In this document: positions 49,908 to 58,968 of the stretch, one piece after another
Numbering within the stretch: position 1 is the first letter of the stretch
How the letters are laid out: each line of letters begins with the position of its first letter
From: Actinocrispum wychmicini
GTDB taxonomy: Bacteria; Actinomycetota; Actinomycetes; Mycobacteriales; Pseudonocardiaceae
NCBI RefSeq assembly: GCF_004345645.1
Contig: NZ_SLWS01000002.1
Coordinates: 682,001 to 746,000 of the forward strand
Length of the DNA stretch: 64,000 nucleotides
Direction: 5' to 3'
Made by a program: the position numbers and the translations under genes
Notes under the pieces: generated by a model
The model's database searches: none
Told to the model about the DNA's origin: nothing
The model's input: only the letters and a program-made list of their open reading frames with translations

Positions 49908-52724
49908 GTGTCGCATCTGGTCGGACGGGCCGAGGAGCTCGCGGTCATCCACGACCTGCTGGGCCGGCCGGGCCTGCGGCTGGCCGAGATCGTGGGCGAG
50001 CCCGGCATCGGCAAGACCAGGCTGCTCGCCGAGATCCGGACCCTGGCCGAGGGCGGTGGGCACCGCGTGCTCGCCGGGCAGGCCGGTGAGCTGGCCGGCT
50101 CGATCCCGTTCGCGGTGCTGGTCGACGCGGTCGACGACGTGCTCGCCGGTGGCCGCCCGCCGCTGTCGGACACCACGCTGGCGCTACTTGCCGACATCCT
50201 GCCGGCGGTCGAGGAGTTCGCGCCGCCCGAGCACACGGTCGGCGGCGAGCGGTTCCGTGTCCATGGCGCACTGAGCGAACTGCTCGAATGGCTTGCCACG
50301 CCTGGTGGTCTGGTGCTGACCCTGGACGACGTGCACTGGGCCGACGAGGCCACTTCGGAGCTCCTCGGCCGGTTGCTGCGCCAGCCGCCACGGCAGCCGA
50401 TCCTGATCGTCCTCGCCTACCGGCCCCGCCAGCAGCCCCGGCACTTGGCCGCCGCGCTGGCGAGCGGGCGAAGCGAGATGATCGAGCTGTCGCCGCTGTC
50501 CCGGGACCAGACCGCCGAACTGCTCGGTCCGGGCGTCTCCTACCATCGGCTGACCAAGCTGTACGCGCTGAGCGGCGGCAACCCGCTGTACCTGGCCGCA
50601 CTGTCCAAAGTGGGCACTCTGGCGTCGTTCGACGCCGTGCTGCACGCGGAACTGGACGGGCTGTCCGGGCAGTGCAGGGTGGTCGCGCACGCCGCGGCCG
50701 TCCTGGACGACCCGTTCGCTCTCGATGTGGTCGCGCACGTCGCCGAGCTGTCCTTCATCGACACCAGGCGAAGTCTGGACGACCTGGTGGCGTACGACCT
50801 GATCCGTGCGGATGGCACCCGGTGGCGATACAGGCATCCGTTGGTGCGCCGGGCCGCGTATCGGTCGGCCAGCCGCGGTTGGCTGCACGGCGCGCATGCC
50901 CGCGCGGCCAGGGCGCTGGCGTCCGCGCCGGCGGTCATGCGGGCGCCGCACGTCATGCGCGTCGCGCAGGTGGGCGACGAGGAAGCCGTTGAGCTGCTTG
51001 CCGAAGCGGCCAGGCAGGTGCTGGGGCACGGTCCGGCGACCGCCGCGCAGTGGCTGCGCGCGACCTTGGATCTGTTGCCGGACAACGATGATCGCCGGCT
51101 TGGCCTGCTCGGCGAGCTGGGCAACACGCTCGCGTTGAGCGGTTCGCTGCACGAGAGCCGAGACGTCCTCCAGGCTGTCCTGCACCAGCTTCCGACCGAC
51201 GAGCCGGAGCGCCGGGTCGCGGCCGTCGTGTCGTCCGCGCGGGTCGAGCAGCTGCTGGGCCGGCACCCGGAGGCGCGCGGGTTGCTCCTGGCGGAGCTGA
51301 AGCGGCTGCCGGAAACCCATCGGCGGGAGAAGGCGGTCCTCGAACTGGAGATGGGCAGTGTCGGCCTGATCAGCTGCGACTTCCAGATCGACGTGGCCTG
51401 GATCACCGACGCCCTGGCCACCGCTCGCGACCTCGGCGACCGCGCGTTGGACGCGGGCGCGTGCGCCGTCCTCGCCCTGGCCGCGTACGGATTCGGCAAG
51501 GTGACGGCCGCGCTGGCGTGGCAGCGCGAGGGCGCCCAACTGGTCGACGAGCTGTCCGACGACGTGCTGGCCACCCGGCTGGACGTGACCGCGACCCTCG
51601 GCTGGGCCGAGCTGTACCTGGCGCAGCCCCGCGCCGGCCTGCGGCACGTCGACCGCGGCCTGGCGTTGTCCGCGCGGACCGGCCAGAGCCACCAACTGGT
51701 GTACCTGCTGACCGCCCGCGCGATGGCCCTGCACCTGATGGGTGACCTGGCGGACGCCAGCGCGAGCGCGGCGGAAGCGGTGGAGGCCGCGGAACTGTCC
51801 GCCAGCGACAAGCTTCTCTCGGCGGCGTACACGATCCAGGCGATGGTGGCGACCAGCCGACGTGACCGAGACCTGGCGTTGCGCGCGGGCAGGCGGGCGG
51901 CACGGGCCGCGGAGCGCAACCCGGACTGGTGGTCGGCGGTCGCCGGCTGCGCGTTGGGTGGCGCCCGGCTGGTCAACGGCGACATCGACGGCTGCGTGAC
52001 CGACCTGCTGCGGCTGGCCGGCGGCCGAGACCTGCCCTTGCTGGACCCGTTGCACCGTCCGGTGTTCGCCACTTCGCTGGTCGTGGCCGCGCTGTCGCAA
52101 GGTCACCTGGCCGAGGCACGGGCGTGGATCGACATGATGGAGAAGGCCGTCGCGACGAGCCGGGGCGGCGAGATCCTGAGGAACCGCACCGGGCACATCG
52201 CGTTGTGCCACGCGCGTTGGCACATGGCGGCTCAGTCACCGGCGGAGGCGGTGCAGTGGGCGAACCGGGCGGTCCAGGCGTTCGGGGAGATCGACCACGT
52301 TCTGCAGGAGGCGGAGTCCCGTCAGGTCCTCGGCGCGGCGCTCGCCGCGACCGGCGACACCGAAGGCGCGATCAGCGAACTGACCCGAACAGCGAAGATG
52401 TACGAAACGTGCCATGTGCCCGGCCGCCGCGACGGCGTCTACCGGCAGCTGCGGGCATTGGGACACAACGTCCTGGCGCCCAGGTCGGCCGAGACCACGT
52501 CGGCCCTGCCGCAGCTCACCGCCCGAGAGGCGGAAGTGGCCCAACTGGTGGCCCACGGCATGACCAACCGCGAGATCGCCGATCGCCTCCAGCTGAGCCG
52601 CCGAACCGTGGAAACCCACGTCACGAACATCAGGGTGAAACTGGACGTGTCCTCCAGAGCGGCCCTGGCCGCCACCGTCATCCGCGCCCAGGGTCATGGG
52701 GTTCCCCACGTCTCTGACACCTGA
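49908..52724 (+). CDS. LAL-type LuxR regulator, second of a tandem pair
   Basis: 938 residues from GTG 49908, 3 bases after the first LAL stop, behind GAGGGA. Walker [10 protein letters not shown] (29-37), Walker [27 protein letters not shown], long helical repeats and the C-terminal [46 protein letters not shown]. Same order as its neighbour; the pair probably arose by duplication but the sequences are now quite different. Cytoplasmic activators. A SnoaL-fold gene lies convergent downstream. Confidence 0.92.
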   Translation: MSHLVGRAEELAVIHDLLGRPGLRLAEIVGEPGIGKTRLLAEIRTLAEGGGHRVLAGQAGELAGSIPFAVLVDAVDDVLAGGRPPLSDTTLALLADILPAVEEFAPPEHTVGGERFRVHGALSELLEWLATPGGLVLTLDDVHWADEATSELLGRLLRQPPRQPILIVLAYRPRQQPRHLAAALASGRSEMIELSPLSRDQTAELLGPGVSYHRLTKLYALSGGNPLYLAALSKVGTLASFDAVLHAELDGLSGQCRVVAHAAAVLDDPFALDVVAHVAELSFIDTRRSLDDLVAYDLIRADGTRWRYRHPLVRRAAYRSASRGWLHGAHARAARALASAPAVMRAPHVMRVAQVGDEEAVELLAEAARQVLGHGPATAAQWLRATLDLLPDNDDRRLGLLGELGNTLALSGSLHESRDVLQAVLHQLPTDEPERRVAAVVSSARVEQLLGRHPEARGLLLAELKRLPETHRREKAVLELEMGSVGLISCDFQIDVAWITDALATARDLGDRALDAGACAVLALAAYGFGKVTAALAWQREGAQLVDELSDDVLATRLDVTATLGWAELYLAQPRAGLRHVDRGLALSARTGQSHQLVYLLTARAMALHLMGDLADASASAAEAVEAAELSASDKLLSAAYTIQAMVATSRRDRDLALRAGRRAARAAERNPDWWSAVAGCALGGARLVNGDIDGCVTDLLRLAGGRDLPLLDPLHRPVFATSLVVAALSQGHLAEARAWIDMMEKAVATSRGGEILRNRTGHIALCHARWHMAAQSPAEAVQWANRAVQAFGEIDHVLQEAESRQVLGAALAATGDTEGAISELTRTAKMYETCHVPGRRDGVYRQLRALGHNVLAPRSAETTSALPQLTAREAEVAQLVAHGMTNREIADRLQLSRRTVETHVTNIRVKLDVSSRAALAATVIRAQGHGVPHVSDT

Positions 52725-52742
52725 GGAACGCCATGACCTCGG

Positions 52743-53216
52743 TCAGGATGCCTGGGCGGCCACCACCTTGATCTTCTTCTTCCGCATCGGCTTGGTCTCG
52801 CCGACCATCGTGGTGTCCGGGCGGACGCCGAGCTGGTCGAGCAGTTCCAGGTCGTCGCGGACGCAGTAGTGGGTGGCGAGCCTGCCGTCGCGGCCTTCGT
52901 AGATGTGCACCTGCTCGACGCTGACCGCGCACCTGGTCGGCGCGACGCCGAGGTACTCGCCGATGTGCACCCCGGAGAACCGCAGGCGGGCGACCGTGGT
53001 GGTCCCTTCGCCCACCAGGCCGAGCACCTCCCAGCGGGCATCGCTGAACGACCGGCGCAGCGACTGGATCGAGCTTGAGAACCAGTCCGGTCCGGCCGAC
53101 ACCCCGAGATCAGCGAAGTCCGGCGTCAGGTAGTCGTCTATCTTGTCGATCTTTCCTTCGTTGAACGCCCGGCACAGCTCCAGCACCAGGCGCTTGTAGT
53201 GAGCGGTCCCCGTCAT
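52743..53216 (-). CDS. SnoaL-like polyketide-cyclase-fold protein (paralogue of 37000-37491)
   Basis: 157 residues from ATG 53216, behind GAGGAGAG. Parallels the other copy throughout: KRLVLELCRAFNEGKIDKIDDYLTPDF, VGEGTTTVARLRFSGVHIGEYLGVAPTRCAVSVEQVHIYEGRDGRLATHYCVRDDLELLDQLGV. The end differs, a Lys-rich MRKKKIKVVAAQAS. Upstream region holds ACTACGTAGG (53320-53329), as does the paralogue. Convergent with the second tandem LAL gene. Function unknown; its fixed link with LAL regulators is notable. Confidence 0.82.
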   Translation of the reverse strand: MTGTAHYKRLVLELCRAFNEGKIDKIDDYLTPDFADLGVSAGPDWFSSSIQSLRRSFSDARWEVLGLVGEGTTTVARLRFSGVHIGEYLGVAPTRCAVSVEQVHIYEGRDGRLATHYCVRDDLELLDQLGVRPDTTMVGETKPMRKKKIKVVAAQAS

Positions 53217-53319
53217 TCTCTCCTCGACCCTCTCCCCCAGGAGGTCCCCTTGCGCGCCACAATATTGACTCATCCGACGGCCGGGCGCTTCGTGGTAATT
53301 ACGCACATCCCGGCTGAGT

Positions 53320-53329
53320 ACTACGTAGG
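53320..53329 (-). promoter_or_regulatory. CCTACGTAGT element (minus strand)
   Basis: The same 10-mer as at 36934-36943, in front of the paralogous gene, 103 bases before ATG 53216. A CGTAATTACCACG word follows it, comparable with CGTAGTGCCACG at 36950-36961 but with one extra base. Confidence 0.4.
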
Positions 53330-53401
53330 TTGTTTCCCACTGTGTTCGTTTCGCACCTCAGGGTAGTCGACCGGACGCCCCTTCGGGCATATTTTCGCAT
53401 G

Positions 53402-54982
53402 TCAGGCGACCCGACCGGCGTGCAGGACCACCTCAGCGCCGGACCACGTCCGGCGCAGCCAGCGGTCGTGCGACGCGATCACGACCGCGCCCGGCGCCTG
53501 CCGCAGCGCGTCCTCCAACTCCTCCACCAGGCTGAGCGAAAGGTGGTTGGTGGGCTCGTCCAGCAGGAGCACCTCGGGCGGCCGGCCGACGAGCATGGCC
53601 AGCGCGAGCCGCCGCCGCTGCCCCACCGAGAGCTGCCCGACCGGCCGGTCCATGTCCCTGGGCGCGACCAGCCCGAGATCGGTTAGGGCGACCGCGCCGG
53701 AGTACAGCTGGCGAGGCGTTTTCGCGGGTTCGGCGAACACCACGTCCTGGTCGAGCATGCCCACCCGGACCCCGCCGGCGCGGCGGACCTCGCCGTTGTC
53801 CGGCACGAGCCGCCCGGCGAGGACGTTCAACAGGGTGGACTTGCCGGCCCCGTTGAGCCCGGTGACCATCAGGCGGGCCGAGGTCCGCACGTCGAGGCGC
53901 TCGATCCGGAGCCGGCCGGCCACCTGAACGTCCCGGAGCGCCAGGAGGAGGTTGTCCGCGGTCGAGGCCGCGGTGAGCGTGCCGGCGAACCGCAGCGGCT
54001 CAGGCGGCCTGCGGACCTGGGTACGGGTCAGCTCGTCCAGCCGGTGCTGCGCGTTGCGGACCCGCCGGGAGATCGCCGTCTGCACCCGGGCGCCCTTGAA
54101 GTGGTGGATGAACTTGTCGTTGTCCCGCGGCGGGCGGTTGTGCGGCGCGACGCTGCGGGCCGTGACCGAGACGGCCTGCCGCAACTCCTTGAGTTCTTCT
54201 TGTTCGTTCGCGTACTGCTGCTCCCACCGGACGCGTTCGGCGCGTTTGGCCACCAGATAGTCGGTGTACGCGCCGCCGTACCGGGTGACGCCGCCCCTGG
54301 CCGGATCCAGGTCGACGATGTCGGTGCACACCGCGTCCAGGAACACCCGGTCGTGCGACGCGATCACGACCACCCCGGGCAGCCGCCGCAGCTGCGTCTC
54401 CAGGAAGACCATGGCGTCGTCGTCCAGGTGGTTCGTGGGCTCGTCCAGCAGCAACGCCCCCGGCTGCCTGACCAGCAACGCCGCCAGGCCGAGCCGCGAC
54501 CGCTCGCCGCCGGACATCGCACCCAGCCGGCGCCCCAGGGACACCTCGCCGAGCCCGAGGCCGTCCACGACCATCGCGGCCCGCCGGTCGGCGTCCCACA
54601 CGTCATGTGCCTGCGCCCACTCCAGGACGTCGCCGTACTCGGCCAGGGCCGCCGGGTCGTCGAGCCGGCCGGCCAGGTCGTCCAGCCGGCGCACCGCCGC
54701 GCGGATCTCGGCGAGCGCGTCGTCCAGCACGTCCCCGACCGTCTGGTCCAGGCCGAACGGCAGCTCCTGGGTGAGGAATCCGCAGTCCGGCGGGCGGACC
54801 ACGTCGCCGGTGTCCGGCTCCTCGACCCCGGCCAGCAGCCGCAGCAACGTGGACTTGCCGACGCCGTTCTCACCCACGAGCCCGAGCCGTTGCCCAGGGG
54901 ACGCGTTCAGCGACACCTCGTGCAGCACACGCCGGTCGCCGTACACCTTGGTGAGGTCGTTCGCGGACAGATAGAGAGACAT
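53402..54982 (-). CDS. ABC-F ATPase of the antibiotic-resistance/translation type
   Basis: 526 residues with two ABC ATPase domains and no membrane helices. First: Walker A GLVGENGVGKST, signature SGGERSRLGLAALL, Walker B ALLLDEPTNHLDDDAM; a basic linker (REELKELRQAVSVTARSVAPHNRPPRDNDKFIHHF region) as P-site tRNA interaction motif; second: VTGLNGAGKSTLL, LSVGQRRRLALAML, LLLDEPTNHLS. ABC-F proteins bind the ribosome E-site and rescue it from antibiotics (TlrC, OleB, VarM-like) or control translation. ATG 54982. The linker length (about 80 residues) fits the resistance types. Confidence 0.88.
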   Translation of the reverse strand: MSLYLSANDLTKVYGDRRVLHEVSLNASPGQRLGLVGENGVGKSTLLRLLAGVEEPDTGDVVRPPDCGFLTQELPFGLDQTVGDVLDDALAEIRAAVRRLDDLAGRLDDPAALAEYGDVLEWAQAHDVWDADRRAAMVVDGLGLGEVSLGRRLGAMSGGERSRLGLAALLVRQPGALLLDEPTNHLDDDAMVFLETQLRRLPGVVVIASHDRVFLDAVCTDIVDLDPARGGVTRYGGAYTDYLVAKRAERVRWEQQYANEQEELKELRQAVSVTARSVAPHNRPPRDNDKFIHHFKGARVQTAISRRVRNAQHRLDELTRTQVRRPPEPLRFAGTLTAASTADNLLLALRDVQVAGRLRIERLDVRTSARLMVTGLNGAGKSTLLNVLAGRLVPDNGEVRRAGGVRVGMLDQDVVFAEPAKTPRQLYSGAVALTDLGLVAPRDMDRPVGQLSVGQRRRLALAMLVGRPPEVLLLDEPTNHLSLSLVEELEDALRQAPGAVVIASHDRWLRRTWSGAEVVLHAGRVA

Positions 54983-55164
54983 ACGACCACCGCCGGAAGG
55001 GGGTTGCTGAGGCCCGCCGGGCATCGAACGCCTCGGGCGCGGGCAGGTCGCAAGTCAGCTCTCCATGATGGTTACGACTGTAGCAAGAACCGCAAACCAT
55101 TATCCGAGGACCGCAGATGCTGCCGTAGATTGCATACCGCTGCCGCAAATACGGAGGTTTGGCT
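54983..55164. promoter_or_regulatory. Divergent promoter region between ABC-F and modA
   Basis: 182 bases with no gene. For the ABC-F side, a GATAAT -10-like word (minus strand of about 55099-55104) and a GC-rich leader with GAGGC (55009-55013) and GCCTC (55030-55034) arms, possibly an attenuator. For the modA side, ribosome site GGAGG (55153-55157) and CCGTAGATTG with repeated GACCGCA / TGCCGCA words at 55082-55150; CCGTA and TACGG form inverted arms. Regulator not known. Confidence 0.35.
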
Positions 55165-55935
55165 GTGAAGAGACTGGCAACGCTGCTGATGGCATCGGTT
55201 CTGTTGGCCGGGTGCGGCAGCGGCACGAACCAGACTGCGACCAGCGGTCCTGCGTCCAGCGGTGCGGGCGCGTCCGTCGGCGACGTGACCGTGTTCGCCG
55301 CGGCGTCGCTGACCGAGTCGTTCACCCAGATCGGCAAGGACTTCGCGGCGGCCCACCCGAACTCGCACGTCAAGTTCAACTTCGCCGGCAGCCAGGCGCT
55401 GGCGCAGCAGATCACCCAGGGCGCCCCGGCGGACGTGTTCGCCTCGGCCAGCCCAACCAACATGAAGCAGGTCGTCGACGCCGGCTCGGTCACGTTCGTG
55501 CGGAACAAGCTGCAGATCGCGGTGCCCAAGGGCAACCCGAAGAAGATCACGGGTCTCGCGGACCTGACCAAGTCCGACCTGAAACTGGCGTTGTGCGCGG
55601 ACGCCGTCCCCTGTGGAGCGGCCGCGAAGAAGGCGTTCGACGCCGCCAAGCTCACCCCGAAGCCGGTCACCCTGGAGCAGGACGTCAAGGCCACACTGAC
55701 CAAGGTGAAACTCGGTGAGGTGGACGCGGCCGTCGTGTACCGGACGGACGTGTCGTCGGCCAGCAAAGACGTGGACGGTGTGGACTTCGCCGAAGCGGCC
55801 CAGGCGGTCAACGACTACCCGATCGTCGCGCTGCCCAAGGCGACGAACGCGGCCGGCGCCAAGGCGTTCGTCGACTTCGTGCTGTCCGACAAGGGCAAGG
55901 CCGTGCTGACCAAGGCGGGCTTCGACTCGCCGTGA
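55165..55935 (+). CDS. modA: Molybdate-binding lipoprotein ModA
   Basis: 256 residues. Lipoprotein signal LLMASVLLAGCGSG gives lipidated Cys; the mature part holds VTVFAAASLTESFTQIGKDF (oxyanion-binding Ser), FNFAGSQALAQQITQGAPADVFASA, TLEQDVKATLTKVKLGEVDAAVVYRTDV and DYPIV, the ModA pattern for molybdate/tungstate capture outside the membrane. GTG 55165 is 7 bases after GGAGG. GTGA overlap with modB. Confidence 0.94.
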   Translation: MKRLATLLMASVLLAGCGSGTNQTATSGPASSGAGASVGDVTVFAAASLTESFTQIGKDFAAAHPNSHVKFNFAGSQALAQQITQGAPADVFASASPTNMKQVVDAGSVTFVRNKLQIAVPKGNPKKITGLADLTKSDLKLALCADAVPCGAAAKKAFDAAKLTPKPVTLEQDVKATLTKVKLGEVDAAVVYRTDVSSASKDVDGVDFAEAAQAVNDYPIVALPKATNAAGAKAFVDFVLSDKGKAVLTKAGFDSP

Positions 55936-56732
55936 AATCCGCCCGGCGGCGGCCCGGTGTTCCGCTCGTCCTCGTCGTCCCGGCCCTGATCGGCCTGGTG
56001 TTCCTGATCCTGCCGATGGTGGGGCTCATGGTCCGGGCGCCATGGTCCACCTTGTGGTCGCAACTGGAGACCGCCGAGGTCGGCGAAGCCCTGCGGCTGT
56101 CGCTGGTGTGTGCGACGTTGGCCACCGTGGTGAGCCTGGTGTTCGGGGTGCCGCTGGCGTGGATGCTGGCCCGCACCCAGATCCCGGGCCGGCGGCTGGT
56201 TCGCGCGTTCGTGACCGTGCCGTTGGTGCTGCCACCGGTGGTCGGCGGGGTGGCGCTGCTGCTGGTGTTCGGCCGGCGCGGCCTGGTCGGCCAGTACATG
56301 GACCAGTGGTTCGGGGTGACGCTCCCGTTCAGCACCGCCGGTGTGGTGGTCGCCGAGGCGTTCGTGGCCATGCCGTTCCTGATCATCGCGGTGGAGGGGG
56401 CGTTGCGGGGCGCGGATCCACGGTTCGAGGAGGCCGCCGCGACCCTCGGCGCGTCCCGGTGGACGGCGTTCCGGCGGGTCACGCTGCCGACGGTGGCGCC
56501 GGGGATCGCGGCCGGCGCGGTGCTCTGTTGGGCGCGGGCGTTGGGCGAGTTCGGGGCAACGATCACGTTCGCCGGGAACTACCCGGGCACGACCCAGACC
56601 ATGCCGTTGGCGGTGTACCTGGCGCTGGAGAAGGACCCGGACAGCGCGACCGTGCTGAGCCTGGTGTTGTTGGTCGTGTCCGTGGTGATCCTGATCAGCC
56701 TGCGGGAGCGGTGGATCGGGACGCGGGCATGA
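55932..56732 (+). CDS. modB: Molybdate ABC transporter permease ModB
   Basis: 266 residues, five or six helices. LRLSLVCATLATVVSLVFGVPLAWMLART and FVTVPLVLPPVVGGVALLLVFG are the CysTWA/ModB core; the EAA loop EEAAATLGASRWTAFRRVTLPTVAPGI contacts ModC; GEFGATITFAGN is the ModB signature. Starts at GTG 55932 inside the modA stop; its stop overlaps the modC ATG. Confidence 0.95.
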   Translation: MKSARRRPGVPLVLVVPALIGLVFLILPMVGLMVRAPWSTLWSQLETAEVGEALRLSLVCATLATVVSLVFGVPLAWMLARTQIPGRRLVRAFVTVPLVLPPVVGGVALLLVFGRRGLVGQYMDQWFGVTLPFSTAGVVVAEAFVAMPFLIIAVEGALRGADPRFEEAAATLGASRWTAFRRVTLPTVAPGIAAGAVLCWARALGEFGATITFAGNYPGTTQTMPLAVYLALEKDPDSATVLSLVLLVVSVVILISLRERWIGTRA

Positions 56733-57781
56733 CGCTGCGCGCGGACCTGTCCGTCCACATTGGAGACTTCACGCTGGCCGCGGCCTTCGCGGTGGAGCGG
56801 GGCACGACATTGGCTCTACTGGGCCCGAACGGGGCCGGGAAGAGCACGGCGTTGCGGTCGCTGGCCGGGCTGCAAGCGTTGGACGGCGGCGCGATCGAGC
56901 TGAGCGGGGCCGTGTTGGACGATCCGACGAGCGGTGTGTTCGTGCCGCCGGAGCGCCGGTCGGTCGGCGTGGTGTTCCAGGACTACCTGCTGTTCGGCCA
57001 TCTGTCCGCAATGGACAATGTGGCGTTCGGCCTGCGGGCGCGCGGGATCAGGAAACCCACGGCCAACTCAGCCGCCCTCGACTGGCTGTCCCGGGTCGGC
57101 CTGGCCGAGCAGGCCAGGCGCAAACCCCGGGAACTGTCCGGCGGGCAGGCCCAGCGGGTCGCGCTCGCCCGCGCTTTGGCCACAGGGCCGGATTTGCTGC
57201 TGTTGGACGAGCCGTTGGCCGCGCTGGACGCGGCGACGCGGGTGAACATCCGGTCGCAACTGCGCGAGCACCTGGACCAGTTCCCAGGCGCCACGGTTCT
57301 GGTGACCCACGATCCGTTGGACGCGATGATCCTCGCCGACCGGCTTCTGGTGCTGGAGAACGGTTCTGTGGTGCAGGAAGGCACACCGGCCGAGGTCGCC
57401 CAACGGCCGCGCACCGACTACATCGCCACCCTGGTGGGGCTGAACCTGTACCGGGGCGTGGCCGACGGCGTGCACATCAAGCTCGACGACGGCGGTGTGC
57501 TGACGACCGCGCATCCGGCTGAGGGCTCGGTCTTCCTGGCGTTCCGGCCGACCGCCGTCAGTATACACCGTACACATCCCGAAGGCAGCCCGCGGAACAC
57601 CTGGCGGGCCACGGTTTCCGGGATCGAGCAGCACGCCGACACGGTCCGCGTCCGCCTGTCCGGAACCCCGGACCTGCTCGCCGACGTCACCACCGCGGCC
57701 GTGGCCGAACTGGACCTGGCCCCCGGCCGCGCGGTGTGGGTCTCGGTCAAAGCCACCGAAACCCACACCTACCCCGTCTAA
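56729..57781 (+). CDS. modC: Molybdate ABC transporter ATPase ModC
   Basis: 350 residues. Walker A LLGPNGAGKST, Q-loop VVFQDYLLFGHL, signature LSGGQAQRVALARAL, Walker B LLLLDEPLAALD, H-loop VTHDP. The C-terminal about 100 residues are the TOBE-type regulatory domain (FLAFRPTAVSIHR, TPDLLADVTTAAV). Length and order match ModC. Together with modAB it makes a complete molybdate importer; the product feeds the Moco pathway that includes moaA and moaC at 11-12.7 kb. Its stop overlaps the E2 stop on the other strand. Confidence 0.95.
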   Translation: MTLRADLSVHIGDFTLAAAFAVERGTTLALLGPNGAGKSTALRSLAGLQALDGGAIELSGAVLDDPTSGVFVPPERRSVGVVFQDYLLFGHLSAMDNVAFGLRARGIRKPTANSAALDWLSRVGLAEQARRKPRELSGGQAQRVALARALATGPDLLLLDEPLAALDAATRVNIRSQLREHLDQFPGATVLVTHDPLDAMILADRLLVLENGSVVQEGTPAEVAQRPRTDYIATLVGLNLYRGVADGVHIKLDDGGVLTTAHPAEGSVFLAFRPTAVSIHRTHPEGSPRNTWRATVSGIEQHADTVRVRLSGTPDLLADVTTAAVAELDLAPGRAVWVSVKATETHTYPV

Positions 57782-58968
57782 AGGTCGCCCAACAGGGCCG
57801 TGGGGTGTTCGACGCAGTCGGCTATGTAACGCAGGAAGCCGCCGGCGACTTCACCGTCGCAGACCCGGTGGTCGAAGGCGAGCGTGAGCTGGGTGCACTT
57901 GCGGACCGCCAGTTGGCCGTCCACCACCCACGGCTTGTCGATGATCCGGCCCATCCCGACGATCGCCGCCTCCGGGTGGTTGATGATCGTGGCCGAACCG
58001 TCCACTCCGAACACACCGTAGTTGTTCACGGTGAACGTGCCGCCGGTGAGCTGCGCCGGCGTGATCTTGCCGTCCCGGGCCAGCCCGGTCAGGCTGGCCA
58101 GGTTCGCGGACAGGTCCCGGGTGGACAACATGTGCGCGTCCTTGACCACGGGAACCACCAAACCACGCGGGGTCTGCGCGGCAAATCCGAGGTGGACGGC
58201 CTCGGACAGCACGATCTCATCGTTGTCCACTGTGGAGTTCAACGCGGGGAAACGCCTGAGCCCCAGCACGCAGAACCGGGCGAGCAGGGCGAGCAGACCG
58301 ACCGGCCGGGCCGGGTCGGCCGCGTTGATCTCCTGACGGGCCAACAGGAGACCGGTCGCGTCCACGTCCACCCAGACCGTGGCCTCCGGGATCTCCCTGC
58401 GCGAGCGGGACAGCCGTTCGGCCATCACGCCACGCACACCCTTCAACGGGATCCGAGTGCCTTCGGTGCCCTTGATGGCCGCCACGACGTCCTTACGCAG
58501 CACCAGTCCCTCGGGGCCGGAGCCGATCGACCGCAGGTCGACGCCGTGTTCCCGGGCCAGCTTGCGGACCACCGGCGAGATCACCGGGACCGTGCTGGAC
58601 ACCGCTGGCTGCTGGCCGGACGGCGCCGCCAGTCGTTGCCTGCGGGCGCGCTTGGTCGTTCCCGCGCCGACCAGGTTCGGGCTGGTGGTCACGCCCGGCT
58701 CGGACAGTCTCGGCGTTTCCTGGGCATCCGCGGATGCCACCGAGATCAGCGCCGAGCCGACCTTGACCGTCGAGCCAGCGTCGCCGTACAGCGCGGTCAC
58801 CACGCCCGCGTACGGCACCGGGACCTCGATCGCGGCCTTCGCCGTCTCGACCTCCACCACCGGCTGGTCCACGTGCACGGCGTCGCCGACCGCGACCAGC
58901 CAGCGGACGATCTCGGCCTCCACCAGGCCTTCGCCGAGGTCCGGCAGCGCGAACTCCTGGACGTTCAC
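57778..58968 (-). CDS. bkdC: Dihydrolipoamide acyltransferase (E2) of a branched-chain 2-oxoacid dehydrogenase
   Basis: 396 residues from GTG 58968. N-terminal lipoyl domain FALPDLGEGLVEAEIV with VEVETAKAAIEV, where Lys44 carries lipoate; peripheral-subunit-binding motif SPVVRKLAREHGVDLRSIGSGPEGLVLRKDV; catalytic domain with GTFTVNNYGVFGVD and QLTLAFDHRVCDG (His-Asp pair). Third gene of the operon; start overlaps the E1-beta stop (GTGA). Makes CoA esters of branched acyl groups, starters for branched fatty acids and polyketides. The assignment to bkd rather than pdh rests on gene order and the divergent Lrp regulator. Confidence 0.88.
   Translation of the reverse strand: MNVQEFALPDLGEGLVEAEIVRWLVAVGDAVHVDQPVVEVETAKAAIEVPVPYAGVVTALYGDAGSTVKVGSALISVASADAQETPRLSEPGVTTSPNLVGAGTTKRARRQRLAAPSGQQPAVSSTVPVISPVVRKLAREHGVDLRSIGSGPEGLVLRKDVVAAIKGTEGTRIPLKGVRGVMAERLSRSRREIPEATVWVDVDATGLLLARQEINAADPARPVGLLALLARFCVLGLRRFPALNSTVDNDEIVLSEAVHLGFAAQTPRGLVVPVVKDAHMLSTRDLSANLASLTGLARDGKITPAQLTGGTFTVNNYGVFGVDGSATIINHPEAAIVGMGRIIDKPWVVDGQLAVRKCTQLTLAFDHRVCDGEVAGGFLRYIADCVEHPTALLGDL

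Noticed and set aside
50184..52223. 679-codon frame on the minus strand
   Set aside because: Antisense to the second tandem LAL gene; no domain or ribosome site.
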